Of a stretch of DNA of 12,599 bases, positions 1 to 6,687 are shown piece by piece. Each line of letters opens with the position of its first letter. Within the stretch, counting starts at the first letter, position 1. Location: the NCBI GenBank assembly GCA_029550985.1, contig JAKPGH010000091.1, positions 1 to 12,599 of the forward strand, written 5' to 3'. The translations under genes were made by a program, and so were the position numbers. The notes beneath the pieces were generated by a model. It had not been told where the DNA came from and did not search any database. It saw only the letters and a list, made by a program, of their open reading frames with translations. The DNA is from Bacillota bacterium. GTDB lineage: Bacteria > Bacillota > Clostridia > Oscillospirales > Ruminococcaceae.

Positions 1-808
1 AATCCCCCTCCAGAACCGCCTTGCGCAGGGAGCCGAGCAACGCCTGCTCCATTTCGTCGGTGGAATGCAGCTCCTTTTCCATCTGCATCATCCGGCGCAT
101 AAACCGGGTCTTAAGGCTCCTGGCAGGATGCCCCAGGATGCGCCCGGTCACCACCGTATCGGTGTCTCCGGCCTCCAGCACCAACTGTTTGTAGGTAGGG
201 TGAACGGTACACTCCTCCGAGCAGATAAAGGCGGTACCCATCTGTACCGCGTCGGCCCCCAGCATGAGAGCCGCCGCCATTCCTCTGCCGTCGGCGATCC
301 CCCCCGCCGCGATGAGGGGGATGTCGACGGCGTCGGCTATCTGGGGAATGAGGCAAAAGGTGGTGGTTTCCCCAATATGTCCCCCCGCTTCGGTGCCCTC
401 TGCCACCACGGCGTCGGCGCCCGCCCGCTGCATTCGCAGGGCAAGCGCCACGCTGGGTACCACGGGAATCACTTTGCATCCGGCCTGCTTCCAGGCGGAA
501 ATGTAAGGCCCGGGGTTTCCCGCCCCCGTTGTGATGACCGGCACCTTCTCGTCAATGCAGAGCTGAGCCAAATCGGCCACCGCCGGGTTGAGCATGATGA
601 GGTTCACCCCGAAAGGCTTGTCGGTGAGGGATTTGACCAAACGGATTTCCTTGCGCAGATGGTCGACCTGCATGCTGCCGGAGCCGATGATGCCAAGGCC
701 CCCGCCGTTGGAAACGGCCGCCGCCAAATACCCGTTGGCCACCCACGCCATTCCCCCCTGCAAAATGGGGGCCTGAATTCCCAACAGTTGCGTAATTCTT
801 GTCTTCAT
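1..808 (-). CDS. fabK: Enoyl-ACP reductase II, FMN-dependent (3' end cut by window edge)
   Basis: FabK reduces trans-2-enoyl-ACP to acyl-ACP, the last step of each elongation cycle of cytosolic type II fatty acid synthesis. It replaces FabI in many Clostridia and streptococci. The first 269 residues are visible out of about 310-320 usual for the family; the stop lies beyond base 1. The TIM-barrel start QAPILQGGMAW (12-22), the segment AEGTEAGGHIG with H144 (equivalent to the catalytic His of pneumococcal FabK), and the FMN phosphate-binding stretch GGIADGRGMAAALMLGADAV (169-188) are all present. The ATG at 808 begins the canonical MKTRITQLLGI and is preceded by an AGGCGGA ribosome site. It lies 28 bp after fabH with no promoter between them, so the two are probably cotranscribed. 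Nitronate monooxygenase is the related alternative, but the adjoining fabH and fabD make FabK much more likely. Confidence 0.93.
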   Translation of the reverse strand, partial: MKTRITQLLGIQAPILQGGMAWVANGYLAAAVSNGGGLGIIGSGSMQVDHLRKEIRLVKSLTDKPFGVNLIMLNPAVADLAQLCIDEKVPVITTGAGNPGPYISAWKQAGCKVIPVVPSVALALRMQRAGADAVVAEGTEAGGHIGETTTFCLIPQIADAVDIPLIAAGGIADGRGMAAALMLGADAVQMGTAFICSEECTVHPTYKQLVLEAGDTDTVVTGRILGHPARSLKTRFMRRMMQMEKELHSTDEMEQALLGSLRKAVLEGD

Positions 809-836
809 AACACATTCCGCCTATTCCTGGTAGTGT

Positions 837-1817
837 TTATGGCTTGTTTTGATACTCCAGCACCACGGCGCCGTAGGTAAACCCCGCCCCGAATCCCACC
901 AAACAGATTTGGTCTTTGGGGGCGATGCGCCCTTCCCGAATGACTTCGTCCAGGCAGAGCATAATACTGGCACTGGAAGTATTGCCATATTTTTGAATGT
1001 TGACGCAGATTTTCTCCATAGGGATTTGTAACGCTTTGGCCGCCGTTTCGATTATCCGCAGGTTGGCCTGGTGGGGGATGATAAGGTCCAGCTCCTCCAC
1101 GGCAATTCCCGCCTTTTCGCAGGCAGCCCGGGCGGCGGCGGGCATGACCCGCACCGCAAACTTGTAAACCTCCCGGCCGTTCATAAATGTCAGAGCCTTT
1201 TCCTCCCTTGCCGGAATGCCCCCGCCAAAGGGAAGGGCCTGCCGGGGAAGGGGGCAGTAGAGGTGCCGATTGAGGTCGGGTTCGCTGAACAGAGCTGAGG
1301 CAAACAGCCCTTCTCCCTTTTGCAGAACCGCCGCCGCCGCGCCGTCTCCAAACAAGATGGCGGCGCCCCGGTCGGTGTAGTCGGTGGCCTGGGAAAGAGC
1401 TTCGGTGCTGACCAGCAAAACGGTGTCCACATCTCCTGTTTCCAGATACCGCCGCGCCAAGTCCAGGGCGTAAACCGAACCGGTGCAGGCGGCCGCCACG
1501 TCCATGGCAAAGGCGCGACCTGCCCCCAGCCCTCCCTGTATCAGGCAGGCCGCGCTGGGATAGCGGTAATCCGCCGTCACCGTGGTGCAGAGGATGAGGT
1601 CAATTTCATCGGGGGTGACGCCGGCCGCTTCCAGAGCTTGCCGGGCCGCCAGTTCCCCCATTTTCCAGACGGGGGTGTCCAGCGCAATCCGCCGCTCCCT
1701 CATGCCGGTGCGGGTGACAATCCACTCGTCGGAGGTGTCCAGAAAGGTTTCGTATTCCTGATTGGAGGCAACATAGTCCGGCAGATAACGGCCGGTTCCC
1801 AAAATCGTAATACCCAA
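837..1817 (-). CDS. fabH: Beta-ketoacyl-ACP synthase III
   Basis: FabH condenses an acyl-CoA primer with malonyl-ACP to start fatty acid chains, a key control point in setting chain type (straight or branched). The 326 residues match the usual length. The Cys-His-Asn triad is visible: C111 in DVAAACTGSVYAL, H249 in IIPHQAN and N279 in KYGNTSSAS. The C-terminal GFGAGFTYGAVVLEY is also typical. The start is TTG at 1817: an in-frame TGA sits at 1824-1826, only two codons upstream, and the protein opens with the canonical GITILGTGRYLP. A GAGGCGGG ribosome site lies at 1829-1836. It is the first gene of a leftward unit followed by fabK. No acpP lies between them, unlike many Clostridia fab clusters. 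Expression is probably governed by the tandem operator at 1875-1906. Confidence 0.96.
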   Translation of the reverse strand: MGITILGTGRYLPDYVASNQEYETFLDTSDEWIVTRTGMRERRIALDTPVWKMGELAARQALEAAGVTPDEIDLILCTTVTADYRYPSAACLIQGGLGAGRAFAMDVAAACTGSVYALDLARRYLETGDVDTVLLVSTEALSQATDYTDRGAAILFGDGAAAAVLQKGEGLFASALFSEPDLNRHLYCPLPRQALPFGGGIPAREEKALTFMNGREVYKFAVRVMPAAARAACEKAGIAVEELDLIIPHQANLRIIETAAKALQIPMEKICVNIQKYGNTSSASIMLCLDEVIREGRIAPKDQICLVGFGAGFTYGAVVLEYQNKP

Positions 1818-1836
1818 AAAAATTCACACCCGCCTC

Positions 1837-1865
1837 TGTACAAATTTGTTTTCCTGCGCTATAAT
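1837..1865 (+). promoter_or_regulatory. Predicted fabD promoter
   Basis: TGTACA (1837-1842), a 17-bp spacer and a perfect TATAAT (1860-1865) form a sigma-A type promoter reading right. Transcription would begin near 1872, immediately before the tandem repeat, leaving a leader of about 110 nt before fabD. The -35 matches the consensus at only four of six positions. It overlaps the stretch just upstream of the fabH ribosome site, so it lies inside the fabH leader. Confidence 0.55.
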
Positions 1866-1891
1866 AAAGTCAAAAATGTAACAGTTGTTAA
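1861..1891 (-). promoter_or_regulatory. Possible fabH-fabK promoter
   Basis: On the minus strand TTAACA (1891-1886) is followed after 19 bp by TATTAT (1866-1861). The -10 overlaps the rightward TATAAT on the opposite strand, so two polymerases could not occupy both promoters at once. The spacing is longer than ideal. A better-looking TTGACT at 1873-1868 has no convincing -10 at 17 bp, so the exact promoter is uncertain. The -35 lies within the tandem operator. Confidence 0.35.
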
Positions 1892-1906
1892 ATGTAACAG
1901 TTGTTA
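1875..1906. repeat. Tandem 16-bp repeat, probable twin operator of the fab divergent promoter
   Basis: AATGTAACAGTTGTTA occurs twice with no mismatch and no gap (1875-1890 and 1891-1906). Each copy contains TAACA-GT-TGTTA, an inverted repeat. Across both copies the half-sites alternate in orientation: TAACA, TGTTA, TAACA, TGTTA. The pair begins just after the predicted fabD start of transcription and covers the predicted fabH -35, the usual place for a repressor serving both directions. The sequence does not resemble the FapR box or the published FabT box as I recall them. The binding protein is unknown; a MarR- or TetR-family fatty acid regulator is a reasonable guess. No regulator gene lies in the window. 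Confidence 0.7.
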
Positions 1907-1980
1907 GTTTTTAGAATATCCGCTGTCGGCGGATTTGTCAAGAGCGATTTTTGGAAAAATATGCGAAAGGGGTTGCCGGA

Positions 1981-2895
1981 TTGAAAATCGCCGCTTTATT
2001 TGGAGGTCAAGGTTCGCAGTATCCCGGCATGGGAAAGAGCCTGCGGCAAGAAAGTTACGCCGCCCGCTTAGTCTACGAGTGCGCCGGGGACATTTTGGGG
2101 TTTGACGTGGCGAAGGCTTCGGAGGAATGCTCCGAGGAGGAGCTGGCCCAAACCCGCCTGGCCCAGCCGGTCATCTTCACCCACTCCCTTGCCGCCTTTG
2201 CCGCCGCCCGGGACCACCTCCCGTTGCCCGACGCCACCGCCGGACACTCTTTAGGGGAGTACGCCGCCCTGTGCTGTGCCGGCTGCTTTTCCATGGAGGA
2301 CGGCTTTCGCATTATTGCCGCCCGGGCCAGGGTGATGGAGGAGGCGGCCAACACCGCGCCGGGAGCCATGGTCGCCATTTTGGGCAGCGACCCTCAAACG
2401 GTGGAGGAGGTCTGCGCCCGTTATCCCAACGTTTGGGCGGTCAACTACAATCATCCCGGCCAGACGGTGATTTCGGGGGATGCCGTAAACTGCCTTGCCG
2501 CCGCCCGGGAACTGGAAGAAGCGGGAGCCAAAACCTCCCGCCTTGGGGTGAGCAGTGCCTTCCACACCCCCATGATGGAGCAGGCGGCTTTTCAGTTCAA
2601 ATTGCTGGTGCAGGACATCGCCTACGCGCCGCCCCAGTGGGATTTTTACTCCAACCTGACGGGGGAAAAGCTGGCGCCGGAAAACTTCCCCCAATATTTT
2701 GCCCAACATATGGTAAGTCCAGTCCTGTTTTCCCGCCAGATTGCCGCCATGGCGGCGGACGGGGTGGAGTGCTGCGTGGAATTTGGCCCCAAACGTACCG
2801 CCTCCGCTTTGGCCAAAAAAAATTGCCGCAGCCTTGCGGTCTTTCAGGTGGAGGATATGGATACCCTGAAAAAGACCGTCGAGGCTTTGGCGTAA
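1981..2895 (+). CDS. fabD: Malonyl-CoA:ACP transacylase
   Basis: FabD moves the malonyl group from CoA to acyl carrier protein, supplying the extender unit used by FabH and the elongating synthases. With the start at TTG 1981 it has 304 residues, normal for the family, and opens with the canonical KIAALFGGQGSQ. An AAAGGGG ribosome site stands 8 bp before this TTG; an earlier in-frame TTG at 1951 lacks one. The nucleophile S90 in GHSLGEYAAL, R117 and H195 in SSAFHTPM are present. The position corresponding to the Gln of E. coli NPVQW is Leu249 (SPVLF), a conservative reading of an alignment made by eye. It is a lone rightward gene, divergent from fabH-fabK and sharing their control region. Confidence 0.95.
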   Translation: MKIAALFGGQGSQYPGMGKSLRQESYAARLVYECAGDILGFDVAKASEECSEEELAQTRLAQPVIFTHSLAAFAAARDHLPLPDATAGHSLGEYAALCCAGCFSMEDGFRIIAARARVMEEAANTAPGAMVAILGSDPQTVEEVCARYPNVWAVNYNHPGQTVISGDAVNCLAAARELEEAGAKTSRLGVSSAFHTPMMEQAAFQFKLLVQDIAYAPPQWDFYSNLTGEKLAPENFPQYFAQHMVSPVLFSRQIAAMAADGVECCVEFGPKRTASALAKKNCRSLAVFQVEDMDTLKKTVEALA

Positions 2896-2917
2896 GGCGC
2901 AAAATCCTCCTTATGTT

Positions 2918-2954
2918 GGCGCCCTGCGGGTTCCTTGGGAATCGGCGGGGCGCC
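2918..2954 (+). terminator. Nested hairpin after fabD
   Basis: GGCGCCC (2918-2924) can pair with GGGCGCC (2948-2954). Within the loop GGTTCC (2929-2934) pairs with GGAATC (2938-2943) with one G-U pair and a three-base loop. It starts 22 bp after the fabD stop, but the following TTGATTTG is a poor T-tract. It may be a weak terminator or a 3' stabilising structure. Confidence 0.4.
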
Positions 2955-2969
2955 TTGATTTGCATGCAA

Positions 2970-2998
2970 AAACGCCCGCGGAAAATCCGCGGGCGTTT
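2970..2998. terminator. Bidirectional terminator between fabD and secF
   Basis: A perfect 13-bp stem, AAACGCCCGCGGA (2970-2982) with TCCGCGGGCGTTT (2986-2998), closes a three-base loop. Rightward it is followed by GCTTTT. Leftward the stem runs straight into a T-rich stretch, so it suits the end of secF best. It lies 18 bp beyond the secF stop and between two convergent genes. Confidence 0.88.
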
Positions 2999-3016
2999 GC
3001 TTTTCGATGGAACCGC

Positions 3017-3937
3017 TTATGCTTTGGCGTCCCGGTAGTTGCGCCACCGCACCCAAAGGGGTCCGGCAATGCAGATGGAGGAGTAGACACCGGAAACAAG
3101 ACCCAGAATCATGGGGCCGGAGAAGGTGATAATGCTCTCTACGTTGTAGAGGAACGCAACCACGGTGACCACCACCATGGCAAGAACCGTGGTAATGGTG
3201 GTGTTCAAAGTGCGGCGGAAGCTCTGGTTGATGGATAGATCCACCAAATCCGACAGGGACATTTTGTCCCCCAGCAGCTTTTTATTTTCCCGGATGCGGT
3301 CATAAATCACGATGGTGTCGTTGAGGGAGTAGCCCAAAATGGTGAGCACCACCGCAATAAAGTTTCCGTTGAGGGGAATGCGCAGAAGCACAAACACACC
3401 GTACACCACAATAACGTCGTGAATCAGGGCAACCACACCCATGACGCCGGCCGACCAGCCGCCAATGCGGCGGAACCGGAAGGCCACATAAATCACCATC
3501 AGCAGGGAGGCAACGGCAACGGCGGTCAAGCATTTGGCCAAAAACTCGGCGCCCATGGTGGCGCTGACATTGTTGATGGAAAGGGTGTTGATGTTGTTGT
3601 CGGGGAAACGTTCCCGCAAGCCCTCGGTGACGGCGGCCATCTGCTCGCCGGTCAGGCTCTGGGTGCCCGGCATGGTGAGAACCATGGTGTTCCGCCCGGT
3701 GGCAATGTCGGTGCTGGCCTGAATGGAAAGATTGGCTCCGGTCAATTCCCGTGCGGCGCCGGCAAAGGCGTCTTTGTCCACGTCTCCTTCGTAGGAATAG
3801 CTGATGATGGAACCTCCCTTGAATTGAACGTCCATCTCCACCCCCAGCACCAGAGATGCCAGCAAAATCACTGCGATAATGACCAGTGAAATGGTGAAAA
3901 AGCGTTTGGAAAGTCCCATGAACGGAATGTTTTTCAT
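3017..3937 (-). CDS. secF: Protein translocase subunit SecF
   Basis: SecF pairs with SecD in the membrane and uses the proton motive force to help pull secreted proteins out of the SecYEG channel. The 306 residues begin with an N-terminal membrane segment (about 13-33) followed by the family motif MDVQFKGGSII (35-45). Five further membrane segments include the conserved GYSLNDTIVIYDRIREN (202-218), holding D207 and D213. I prefer the ATG at 3937, which shares one base with the secD stop (TGATG) and lies 7 bp after GGAGGTG. A GTG at 3940, one codon earlier, is also possible, giving a 4-bp overlap. Either way translation is coupled to secD. The terminator at 2970-2998 ends the unit. Confidence 0.97.
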   Translation of the reverse strand: MKNIPFMGLSKRFFTISLVIIAVILLASLVLGVEMDVQFKGGSIISYSYEGDVDKDAFAGAARELTGANLSIQASTDIATGRNTMVLTMPGTQSLTGEQMAAVTEGLRERFPDNNINTLSINNVSATMGAEFLAKCLTAVAVASLLMVIYVAFRFRRIGGWSAGVMGVVALIHDVIVVYGVFVLLRIPLNGNFIAVVLTILGYSLNDTIVIYDRIRENKKLLGDKMSLSDLVDLSINQSFRRTLNTTITTVLAMVVVTVVAFLYNVESIITFSGPMILGLVSGVYSSICIAGPLWVRWRNYRDAKA

Positions 3938-5334
3938 CACTTTTCACCTCCATACAGCCAAGCCTTGCGGAAGGGGCGGAACCGGCAGAGAGAGCGCAGC
4001 ATCAACCGGGCGGCAAAAATACCCATGACGAAGTTTGCCACCACACCCACCAGCAGAGTGTAACCAAAGGAATAGATGGCTCCGGCCGTGGTAGGCCCAA
4101 ACATAAAGAAGACAGGCTTTAAAGCTTTTGCAAGTAGACTGTTAGGCGGGCCAAAGGATCCCATCAAAATAATGGATACAATGATGACGGTGATGTTGCC
4201 GTCGAAAATGGCGGTAAACGCACGGCTGTATCCGGCCACAATGGCGCCGTCGATGGTTTTGCCAATGGCCATTTCCTCTTTAATCCGCTCGGCGGTGATG
4301 ACGCTGGCGTCCACACCAAAGCCGATGGAAAGGATAATACCCGCAATACCCGGCAGAGTCAGGGTAAAGGAGGGAACGAAGCCAAAGAATCCGGTGATGG
4401 TGGCAACCATCAATCCCACCTGGCCCGCCAGACCAATGGAGGCTACCACGCCGGGCACCCGGTACTTCCAAATCATAAAGGCGCAAACTGCCAGATAGGC
4501 CAGCACACCGGCCAGCACCATGGCGTTTTTGGCGCCTTCACCCAAAGAGGGGGAGATGGTGCTGTAGTTTTCGGTGATCAGTTTGAAGGGCAGGGCGCCG
4601 CCCTGAATCTTCCGTGCCAGCTCGGCGGCGGAAGTTGCGGTAAACTGCCCTTCGATGACGGCTTGTCCGTCGGTGATGTGGGCGTTGACCCGAGGGGCGG
4701 AAATCATCTCGTCGTCCATCCAGATGGAAATCTGAGAGCCCATCAGCCGTTCGGTGGCGTCGGCAAAGGCCTGTTTGCCGGAATCCTTAAACTTTAGGGA
4801 AACAAAGTGCTGGGGCGCTCCGTTTTCCGTCAGGGTTCCGTAGACATATTCGGCGCTTTCCACGTCGTTGCCGGTGAGGATGATGTTTTCGGTCACACCG
4901 GTGGGCTTGCCGTTTGCATCCACCTCGGCCCCTTCCCGGAAGGTGAGCATGGCGGTTTCGCCCAGCTCCTGAATGGCCTTCTCGGGGTTGAAATCCGCTT
5001 CGCCGGACTTCCAGGGGAACCGGACGATAATTCTATCCCGCTCCCTGTCGGGGTAGATTTCATAGTCGGTGATGTTCAGGTTGATCAGGCGGGTTTCGAT
5101 AATCGCCTGCGCTTTGCTGATGTCCTCGGGAGAAGCATCGTACCCTTCCGGCGGAGAGAAGGTGACGTCTACACCGCCGCGGATATCAATGCCCCAGCGG
5201 ATATCCTTGGCCCCCTTGATGTAGGTCGTTGTGATATCGCCGTACTGCCAGTGAATTCCCACAAAGCTCAGAATGGTCAACAAGGCAATCAACGACACAA
5301 CAACGAAAAAAACTGGTTTTCCCACTTTTCTCAT
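3937..5334 (-). CDS. secD: Protein translocase subunit SecD
   Basis: SecD is the larger partner of SecF in the proton-driven accessory complex of the Sec translocon. The 465 residues start with a membrane anchor (about 8-27), then GIDIRGGVDV (48-57), an extracytoplasmic P1-type region, and a membrane domain from about 268. This holds FGVDASVITAERIKEE with D342 (the conserved transmembrane Asp) and GYSRAFTAIFDGNITVII (368-385). Between the last two membrane segments lies an enlarged loop of about 20 residues (392-414) beginning MGSFGPPNSLLAKAL. Many SecD proteins have only a short FGTG-type turn there. The ATG at 5334 follows GGAGGA by 7 bp. The frame stays open to a GTG at 5403, but that start has no ribosome site and falls inside the leader hairpin. 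The gene has its own promoter. Confidence 0.97.
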   Translation of the reverse strand: MRKVGKPVFFVVVSLIALLTILSFVGIHWQYGDITTTYIKGAKDIRWGIDIRGGVDVTFSPPEGYDASPEDISKAQAIIETRLINLNITDYEIYPDRERDRIIVRFPWKSGEADFNPEKAIQELGETAMLTFREGAEVDANGKPTGVTENIILTGNDVESAEYVYGTLTENGAPQHFVSLKFKDSGKQAFADATERLMGSQISIWMDDEMISAPRVNAHITDGQAVIEGQFTATSAAELARKIQGGALPFKLITENYSTISPSLGEGAKNAMVLAGVLAYLAVCAFMIWKYRVPGVVASIGLAGQVGLMVATITGFFGFVPSFTLTLPGIAGIILSIGFGVDASVITAERIKEEMAIGKTIDGAIVAGYSRAFTAIFDGNITVIIVSIILMGSFGPPNSLLAKALKPVFFMFGPTTAGAIYSFGYTLLVGVVANFVMGIFAARLMLRSLCRFRPFRKAWLYGGEK

Positions 5335-5368
5335 ATGTTGTCCTCCGTCTCTGCGGGAGCTGGAAGCA

Positions 5369-5428
5369 AAGCCCCCAAACACCCTTTTAAGCCCCCGCTG
5401 CACCTGTTGGTGGGACAGGGGGGCTTTT
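5369..5428 (-). promoter_or_regulatory. secD 5' leader with competing hairpins
   Basis: In the leftward transcript AAGCCCCC (5426-5419) can pair with GGGGGCTT at 5396-5389, enclosing an inner CCTGT/ACAGG hairpin. It can also pair with a second copy, GGGGGCTTT, at 5377-5369. The first G-run, as GCGGGGGC (5399-5392), can alternatively pair with GCTCCCGC (5360-5353), just before the secD ribosome site. These pairings exclude one another, as in an attenuator or translational switch. It matches no riboswitch class that I recognise. On the plus strand the first hairpin is followed by TTTTATTT and resembles a terminator, but no rightward gene lies upstream. Confidence 0.5.
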
Positions 5429-5444
5429 ATTTACAACGAATAAT

Positions 5445-5473
5445 AGTATATGGGATTCAAGCAAAAAAGTCAA
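5445..5473 (-). promoter_or_regulatory. Predicted secD-secF promoter
   Basis: On the minus strand TTGACT (5473-5468) and TATACT (5450-5445) are separated by exactly 17 bp in an A+T-rich stretch between G+C-rich genes. The expected start near 5438 gives a leader of about 100 nt containing the competing hairpins. Confidence 0.75.
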
Positions 5474-5474
5474 C

Positions 5475-5524
5475 GAAAGCGCGGAGATTTACATTTCTTT
5501 GGCAGAAAAAACGCGAGCGCTTTC
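5475..5524 (-). terminator. Inverted repeat downstream of lgt, possible terminator
   Basis: GAAAGCGC at 5475-5482 and GCGCTTTC at 5517-5524 form an 8-bp stem around a 34-base loop that itself can fold (TTTCT/AGAAA). Leftward it begins 17 bp after the lgt stop and is followed by GTTGACTTTTTT, so the T-run overlaps the secD -35. The loop is long for a classical terminator. Confidence 0.4.
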
Positions 5525-5540
5525 AGATTGCTTAGGCATT

Positions 5541-6656
5541 TTAGCCCTTCGGTTCCCCATGTTCCGCGTCTTTGTCGGCATCGGACGGGTCAGAGGATTC
5601 GCCCTCGGCAGCCGGCAAATCTTCCGAAGGCGCTTCCTGTTCGGCGGCAGTTTCCTCGGCCGGAGGGGTTTCCGGTGCAACTTCCTCGGATGGGGTTTCC
5701 GCTTCGGCGGGTTGGTGGGCCTCCTGTCCCTTATCCTTTTTGTAGAAGGTGCCGGCCAGAATCGCCTGCCCTTCCTCGGTGTTGACATAGAGCTTCATAA
5801 ACTCAGGGTCGTCGGCCTTTTTGATTTTTCGGTGGAAGTAAGCCAAAAGGGACACCGAAACAATCACGCAAAGGGCGGCTAAGGCCTGAGACACCCGCAC
5901 CGAACCCAACATGAGAGAGTCGGTGCGCAGCCCCTCGATGAAGAAGCGGCCCAGCCCGTACCAGCTCAGGTAAAGCAGGGTGAGCTGCCCGTCGTACCGG
6001 CGGCGCTTGGTAAATAAGGCCAGCAGGATAAAGCCAACCAGGCACCAGACCGATTCATAGAAGAAGGTGGGGTGAACCGGCATGGTGGGGTCCACCGTGA
6101 CACCGACGGCGGCCAGCTCGTCCTTTTTCCATTCCAGATAGCGGACAATGGAGTCGCTGGTCATTCCCCAGGGAGCGGTGGTGTTGCAGCCGTAGGCCTC
6201 CACGTTGACAAAGTTGCCCCAGCGCCCGATGGCCTGACCCAGGGGCAGGGCGCTGAAGAACAAATCGCACAGGGGGATAAACTTCACCTTGCGCAGGCGG
6301 CACATGAGATACCCCGCCAGGGCGGCGCCGATGACGCCTCCATACAGGGCAAGGCCACCTTCCCGCACGTTGATGATTTTCATGAGATCCCCCCGGTATG
6401 TATCCCATGAAAACGCAACGTAGTAGGCCCGGGCGCCGACCAAACCCCCGATGATCGTACCCAACAGCACGTCAATCATTCGGTCGGCGTCCAGCCCAAA
6501 TTCCTTTACCCTCCTGATGATATACAGCGATACCGCGATGAAGCTGACTCCAAACAAAATGCCATACCAATAGATGGGCCTGCCCAATACGGTAAAGGCC
6601 ACCCGGTTCAGCTCAACGGCAAACCCCAGCCCCGGAAACTTCACCAGTTCAACCAT
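5541..6656 (-). CDS. lgt: Prolipoprotein diacylglyceryl transferase with acidic C-terminal tail
   Basis: Lgt transfers diacylglycerol from phosphatidylglycerol to the lipobox Cys of prolipoproteins in the membrane, the first step of lipoprotein maturation. The core (about 1-279) shows several membrane segments, GGLALYGGVIGA (100-111), the signature GRWGNFVNVEAYG (144-156) with the essential Arg at 145, and a late EGLR with R244. Tyr105 sits where E. coli has His103, as in other Bacillota. The tail from about 282 to 371 is hydrophilic, rich in Glu, Ala and Pro and carries no known domain; typical Lgt proteins end near 260-290 residues. The ATG at 6656 follows AAAGGAGG by 7 bp. It starts 31 bp after ymfH with no visible promoter, so it is probably the last gene of the ymfF-ymfH-lgt unit. 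Confidence 0.96.
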   Translation of the reverse strand: MVELVKFPGLGFAVELNRVAFTVLGRPIYWYGILFGVSFIAVSLYIIRRVKEFGLDADRMIDVLLGTIIGGLVGARAYYVAFSWDTYRGDLMKIINVREGGLALYGGVIGAALAGYLMCRLRKVKFIPLCDLFFSALPLGQAIGRWGNFVNVEAYGCNTTAPWGMTSDSIVRYLEWKKDELAAVGVTVDPTMPVHPTFFYESVWCLVGFILLALFTKRRRYDGQLTLLYLSWYGLGRFFIEGLRTDSLMLGSVRVSQALAALCVIVSVSLLAYFHRKIKKADDPEFMKLYVNTEEGQAILAGTFYKKDKGQEAHQPAEAETPSEEVAPETPPAEETAAEQEAPSEDLPAAEGESSDPSDADKDAEHGEPKG

Positions 6657-6687
6657 AGAATCTCCTCCTTTTCGTCCAGGCGGACGG

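Noticed and set aside
1875..1906. The two-copy repeat as a CRISPR or mobile-element trace
   Set aside because: There are only two adjoining copies without spacers, no cas or transposase gene, and the position within a divergent promoter fits an operator.
1951..1980. TTG at 1951 as the fabD start
   Set aside because: No ribosome site precedes it, and the ten extra residues precede the conserved FabD N-terminus that begins at 1981.
5335..5403. N-terminal extension of SecD from a GTG at 5403
   Set aside because: The extra 23 residues are not part of the family, the GTG has no ribosome site, and GGAGGA sits correctly before the ATG at 5334.
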